34,033 bases of DNA, from the NCBI GenBank assembly GCA_016718875.1, contig JADKBL010000044.1, forward strand, positions 1-34,033. The letters are read 5' to 3'. A model generated the notes under the pieces. It was not told where the DNA came from. It saw only the letters and a program-made list of their open reading frames with translations, and did no database searches. The translations under genes and the position numbers were made by a program. This document shows, piece by piece, positions 30,952 through 34,033 of the stretch. Position 1 is the stretch's first letter, and each line of letters opens with the position of its first letter. Origin of the DNA: Bacteroidota bacterium (GTDB lineage: Bacteria > Bacteroidota > Bacteroidia > Bacteroidales > VadinHA17).

Positions 30952-31374
30952 TCATTCAGGTACCCCATATATCTTGATCCTCATTTTCTCCAGTCCCTCC
31001 GTCACCTTATGCAATTTCTCCAGGGTCTTCCTGCTCGCTGCCACATCAGGTATCCCGTCACCGTCCAGGTTAGTATGATATTCACCCACAGCTATGCACC
31101 CCATCAGGTCGTAGGCAAAGTTTGCAGTATGTATCTTTATCTCACTCCTGCCCAGCACATTCTTCAGCTCCCACAGCTTCTGCAGAAATCTGCTCGAGTA
31201 TTCAAACTTCATATCGTATTTTCCTGAGGGTATGCAGCTCACCCGCTTAGCATTATTCTTCCACCCCGGCTCCAGTGTTTTGCACTGAAATAATATCTTT
31301 GCCCCATCCATCACAAACAGGTTCCCCAGTGTAGCACTCTCAAAAAATTCAGATCGAATAATAAATATCTCCAT
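30952..31374 (-). CDS. DUF5675-type lysis-region protein
   Basis: This 140-residue protein matches the DUF5675 pattern: an N-terminal ESATLGNLFVMDGAKILFQC, TLEPGWKNN, IPSGKYDMKFEYS, and a conserved IHTANFAYDLMGCIAVGEYH. His82 and Cys93 (H-x10-C, GCI) recall the His/Cys of L,D-transpeptidase-like enzymes, so a cell-wall role is plausible but unproven. It sits 2 nt after the holin gene, the usual place of the lysis enzyme. No other endolysin is visible in the window. Confidence 0.75.
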   Translation of the reverse strand: MEIFIIRSEFFESATLGNLFVMDGAKILFQCKTLEPGWKNNAKRVSCIPSGKYDMKFEYSSRFLQKLWELKNVLGRSEIKIHTANFAYDLMGCIAVGEYHTNLDGDGIPDVAASRKTLEKLHKVTEGLEKMRIKIYGVPE

Positions 31375-31376
31375 CC

Positions 31377-31850
31377 CTATTTTTTAAAAAATGAAAAAAT
31401 AGATTTGATCCTTTCCACCAGCCAGTGAAAACACAACTGCTCCTTAGTGAGGATACAAAGATTCTTTTCAAGATTACCAAACAGATACAGCGCTATTGTC
31501 ATCTTCACCGCACCCACCAGTATGCCTGAGTCCAGCGCATGATCTATATTGATGATCGACTTAGCCGACACCGTCGCTATTGCAGTCACTGCCAGCTTGA
31601 ATACAAACTTATGAAACATCTGTTTCCAGCTGAAGTCCTTAGCATCCATGTGTACCTTTATCCCGATCACCATATCACCCACCAGCAATATTGTCAGAGT
31701 CATCACAAAGTCCCTCCCAAAAAAATAAGGCTCTATCCACTCCCACACATGGATTAGATGCATCACAATAGTCGCTATCACAGCCTTAATTCCCTGGCCC
31801 GAAAATAGAATCACCTGCGCTTTCACATATCTCTCATTAATTCCCCCCAT
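31377..31850 (-). CDS. Holin (phage holin family 4-like)
   Basis: This 157-residue protein has about four membrane segments (residues 20-36, 47-66, 82-99 and 108-125). The second contains TILLVGDMVIGIKVHMDAKD followed by FSWKQMFHKFVFKLAV, matching the 'D-x-x-x-G-x-x-A...S-x-K...K' pattern of holins in this family. The C-terminus is basic (KSIFSFFKK). It forms lesions in the inner membrane at lysis. It is directly upstream of the DUF5675 gene. Confidence 0.8.
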   Translation of the reverse strand: MGGINERYVKAQVILFSGQGIKAVIATIVMHLIHVWEWIEPYFFGRDFVMTLTILLVGDMVIGIKVHMDAKDFSWKQMFHKFVFKLAVTAIATVSAKSIINIDHALDSGILVGAVKMTIALYLFGNLEKNLCILTKEQLCFHWLVERIKSIFSFFKK

Positions 31851-31854
31851 CTCT

Positions 31855-31940
31855 TATATTTTATATTTTAAATTTTTCATTCCAACTGACAACCGTCAAC
31901 CGTCAACCGATTATTCATTTTCAATTTTCAATTTTCATTT
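31855..31940. repeat. Heptanucleotide array
   Basis: TATATTTT, then CAACTGA/CAACCGT/CAACCGT units, then TTTTCAA/TTTTTCA units separate the connector gene from the holin gene. Confidence 0.75.
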
Positions 31941-32975
31941 TCAATTAATCATTATCCCCCCGATCTCATCCGCGCTCACTATCACTCCCACTCCCGGATC
32001 TTCCACATATCCATTCTCCTCAAATATTGGAAATTGTTCCACATTAGTATACAGGTATCCCTTCAGCTGTCTCAGATATTCCCTGCCATCCCGCTCCAGT
32101 TGTGCCCTGAGCGTATCGATTGCACTATCCAGCGCAGCCTGTTTTATATTCATCCCATCCGTACTGGATACAAATACTATAGCATTGCTCTCCATTGCCA
32201 CCCTCAGGTGAGGGATTGCCCTGTGCAATGTGAAATTAGCCAGTGCCTTGCGGATCAGCTCGATGGCTGCCAGCTCATATGTATTCCCGGAGCTTATTTT
32301 CCCAACCAGATCATCATATTGCTCCCGGCATATATGGCCCACTATATCCAGGTCAAGTGCCTGGTCAAAAAATGGCATCAGAGCCTTGAAGAATCTCCAG
32401 CTGTCCACCTTAGTATATCTTTTCAGCTCCGCAGTAGTCCTGAATAGAGGATGCCCCACCTCAGCGCACTCATCGCTGTCCTTCCATTTTGAAAAATCAC
32501 TCTCATTGATATTTTTCTCCAGGAGCGCGAGCAACCGGTCTATCATTTTATCGGCCTGCAGCATGGTTTCCCACCTTGCGTTCTTATATCTCCACATCTG
32601 GGCAGGCTGGCTGGTGCCGTCCGATCCGCTGTTTTCCTGCGCCCCCATGTCCGATATCACCACATTGATGTGAGGCATAGCCATCCACACCGTATAATAT
32701 GCCACCACATCCCTGGCTATCTCGGCCACTTCTATCATCGGCCCTTCAAAATCCCCATCCACCAGCACTATATCATTATAAAAATCAGTGCCAACATATG
32801 GCAGCAGATATTCCCTGGTAGCCTGCCTGATATAAGGCTCCAGGCTGTACCAGTTCATATTTTGATTTATACTTGGAAAATATTTCTTGAAATCACTATC
32901 ACCGATTTTTGATTCCTTTGTCGCATTACTCACAGAAAAAAGTAGATCCATTACCTTATAATTATAAATGATCAA
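31941..32975 (-). CDS. Head-tail connector-like protein (DUF6712 type)
   Basis: This 344-residue protein includes SLEPYIRQATREYLLPYVGT plus a following DFYNDI, a pattern seen in Bacteroidota phage proteins of the DUF6712 type and similar to head-tail connector N-termini. Later helices include ETMLQADKMIDRLLALLEKN, YELAAIELIRKALANFTLHR and IDTLRAQLERDGREYLRQLK. Start at 32975, or at the in-frame ATG at 32951 (MDLLFSVSN). Promoter A lies 16 nt upstream. It is far from the portal, which is odd for a connector. Confidence 0.65.
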   Translation of the reverse strand: MIIYNYKVMDLLFSVSNATKESKIGDSDFKKYFPSINQNMNWYSLEPYIRQATREYLLPYVGTDFYNDIVLVDGDFEGPMIEVAEIARDVVAYYTVWMAMPHINVVISDMGAQENSGSDGTSQPAQMWRYKNARWETMLQADKMIDRLLALLEKNINESDFSKWKDSDECAEVGHPLFRTTAELKRYTKVDSWRFFKALMPFFDQALDLDIVGHICREQYDDLVGKISSGNTYELAAIELIRKALANFTLHRAIPHLRVAMESNAIVFVSSTDGMNIKQAALDSAIDTLRAQLERDGREYLRQLKGYLYTNVEQFPIFEENGYVEDPGVGVIVSADEIGGIMIN

Positions 32976-32990
32976 TTATCAATCACAATT

Positions 32991-33026
32991 CAAAGGTATA
33001 TCTCCTCTCTGTCTCACTTTAGGACA
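32991..33026 (-). promoter_or_regulatory. Late promoter A (TGTCCT-n22-TACCTTTG)
   Basis: Minus-strand TGTCCT (33021-33026) and a perfect TAnnTTTG box (TACCTTTG, 32991-32998), exactly 22 nt apart, precede the connector gene. It is the first late unit. Confidence 0.82.
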
Positions 33027-33510
33027 TTTTTATCAGGGCCACCCATTTAAAAAAAAACAACCCCCCCCTTCTCAAAACAGTATTTTTTTTCTCCCAATCG
33101 CCCAACATCTCTATAATAGTCTGATTCTCTATTAGTTGCATTGATACAAATGTTGGGCAAATCCATTTTTTTATCAGATCAGTTTCTCCCATTCTCCCAA
33201 TATCTCACATTTTCTCAATATTTTCCCAACACAAAATATTATATATCAATCACTTACAAACAGTTTGGGCGATTGGGAGATTTTTTTTCTAATTTTATAC
33301 AGGCCTGTTTTTTTTCAAAAGAATAAAAAAAATAATATATATATATAGCTTGTTTTATTTTTTTTCATCAATATATAGCCATCTAATTCCCAAATAATTA
33401 ATTAATCAATTATATTAAATCACATGCAATTCGCTGACGACAATTCGAGCGCCGGGGGTAAGCTTTTTGTTAACTAACAGAAGCTCAGAAAAAGGTGTTA
33501 TATGATGGGC
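33027..33510. other. Non-coding region with long inverted repeats
   Basis: No convincing gene in about 480 bp of A/T-rich DNA. A perfect 16-bp inverted repeat (TCTCCCAATCGCCCAA at 33090-33105 and its complement at 33265-33280) spans 160 bp, with T8 before the left arm and T8 after the right. A 9-bp repeat GCCCAACAT/ATGTTGGGC (33100-33108 and 33150-33158) competes for part of the left arm. CCCAAYATCTC-like units repeat between 33103 and 33236. An AT tract (ATATATATATATAG) lies at 33334-33350. It could be a structured RNA, an origin or a control region. Confidence 0.5.
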
Positions 33511-33534
33511 AAAAAAAAAGGCAGCACGGCTGCC
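33511..33534 (-). terminator. Terminator of the ADP-ribosyltransferase-like gene
   Basis: GGCAGC/GCTGCC stem with a 3-nt loop (33520-33534) followed on the minus strand by nine T, directly after the stop codon at 33541. A shorter T-run exists on the plus side, so it may work both ways. Confidence 0.85.
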
Positions 33535-33540
33535 CTCTTT

Positions 33541-33915
33541 TTAAAAGGTGTGGATCTTTGTGATGCTAATTATAGCGCTGGTCTTGAAGATGCAGACCAC
33601 ATCAGCTATGCACTGAGGGAAGCCAGGCGCAGGTCGATCAAGGCAATTGAGAAATTTAATAGATGGGTATGGCATCTTGCTATACTCTTTGATATAGTCG
33701 CGGATGACACTGTTGTATGTATCTCTGCGTTCAAAATTAATATTAACCTGAGGTGGCATTGCCTCTATCTCATAGAGTGATCCATTGTAGTATTTGGCAT
33801 ATGCCTCTGCAAGAGTACGATCTGGTGTAGCAAAGAATGCTGTAACTCCATAGCGACTTGGGTATACTGATCTGATCTTTAGGTCTGGATTAGGGGATCC
33901 GTGATATAGCTTCAT
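33541..33915 (-). CDS. Putative ADP-ribosyltransferase-like protein
   Basis: This 124-residue protein begins MKLYHGSPNPDLK, continues YGVTAFFATPDRTLAEAYAK, then YYNGSLYEIEA. The 'YHGS ... FFAT-D...A-x-x-YA ... LYEIE' order matches the N-terminal half of small ART-fold proteins, in which His5 would contact NAD and the Tyr near residue 39 stacks on nicotinamide. A catalytic Glu is not certain. The start is 2 nt after the preceding stop, so it is in an operon. It may modify host proteins or be a toxin-type or defence-related accessory (inference). Confidence 0.55.
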   Translation of the reverse strand: MKLYHGSPNPDLKIRSVYPSRYGVTAFFATPDRTLAEAYAKYYNGSLYEIEAMPPQVNINFERRDTYNSVIRDYIKEYSKMPYPSIKFLNCLDRPAPGFPQCIADVVCIFKTSAIISITKIHTF

Positions 33916-33917
33916 AA

Positions 33918-34033
33918 CTAGGATTTTGATTTGTGATAAATATAAACATCATCGGAACTGCCACAGTATGGGCAGATGGTATCTACCTTGATCTTACCCT
34001 CAGGGAGATCGGTGGTCACCTGGTCAGGATCAG
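33918..34033 (-). CDS. C-terminus of a zinc-ribbon-like protein (partial)
   Basis: A frame entering from the right edge and ending at 33918 reads DPDQVTTDLPEGKIKVDTIC, then PYCGSSDDVYIYHKSKS. The CPYCG knuckle suggests one half of a zinc ribbon, with the other Cys pair absent from this fragment. It is followed after 2 nt by the ADP-ribosyltransferase-like gene. Too little is visible for a function. Confidence 0.6.
   Translation of the reverse strand, partial: DPDQVTTDLPEGKIKVDTICPYCGSSDDVYIYHKSKS

Noticed and set aside
3665..31910. CRISPR-like repeats
   Set aside because: The repeats are contiguous 7-nt units or palindromes without unique spacers, and no cas genes are visible.
33421..33480. 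tRNA or tRNA-like 3' end near the GC-rich GCGCCGGGGG
   Set aside because: No T-arm GTTCGANTC motif or cloverleaf can be drawn.
33502..33780. Plus-strand frame of 92 codons starting MMGKKKGST
   Set aside because: It runs through the terminator hairpin and is antisense to the ADP-ribosyltransferase-like gene; the start lies in the A-run of the terminator.

Overview
This window looks like most of a temperate, long-tailed (siphovirus-type) phage or prophage of a Bacteroidota host. Phage identity rests on a terminase large subunit, portal, ClpP-type head protease fused to a scaffold, HK97-type capsid protein, a tape measure of about 900 residues, a holin/DUF5675 lysis pair, a tyrosine integrase and a divergent repressor pair. 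The Bacteroidota assignment rests on -7 promoter elements of the TAnnTTTG type, three signal peptides that place Gln right after the predicted cleavage site, A/T-rich leaders with few Shine-Dalgarno sequences, and Bacteroidota-type phage families.

Layout. Positions 8-1430 (minus) form the start of a leftward early operon: a small HTH protein, two tandem paralogues and an SSB-tailed protein. Positions 1431-1571 are a divergent operator made of two pairs of repeats, each pair spaced 20 bp. Positions 1572-3360 (plus) hold the repressor and the integrase. From 3366 to 32975 every gene is on the minus strand. In transcription order (high to low coordinate) these are: head/tail connector, holin, DUF5675 lysis protein, small membrane protein, EF-hand protein, a split tail gene, tail/baseplate proteins, an HTH protein, three secreted fibre-like proteins (one of 1674 residues), protease-scaffold, major capsid, coiled-coil protein, putative tail tube, portal, putative small terminase, large terminase, a P22-type antirepressor, and tape measure. 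Positions 32976-33540 are a non-coding region with long inverted repeats. Positions 33541-34033 (minus) carry a putative ADP-ribosyltransferase-like gene and the end of a CPYCG zinc-ribbon gene.

The strongest new observation is a set of six late promoters. Each has a TGTCCT (once TGTCTT) box placed exactly 22 nt before a TAnnTTTG-like -7 box. They stand in front of the genes starting at 32975, 30546, 23459, 16572, 12827 and 7026. Minus-strand terminators behind several units fit this division into six late transcription units. In three cases the start codon follows the -7 box by only 4-5 nt, which suggests leaderless mRNAs.

A second layer is repetitive DNA. Heptanucleotide arrays (TTTTTCA and CAACCGA/CAACTGT types) fill most late intergenic gaps. 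A GGAAAGTT hairpin recurs seven times. Other palindromes occur both between genes and in frame inside genes, where they encode extra peptide, much like Rickettsia palindromic elements. Two genes (tape measure tail; 29347-30158) appear frameshifted.
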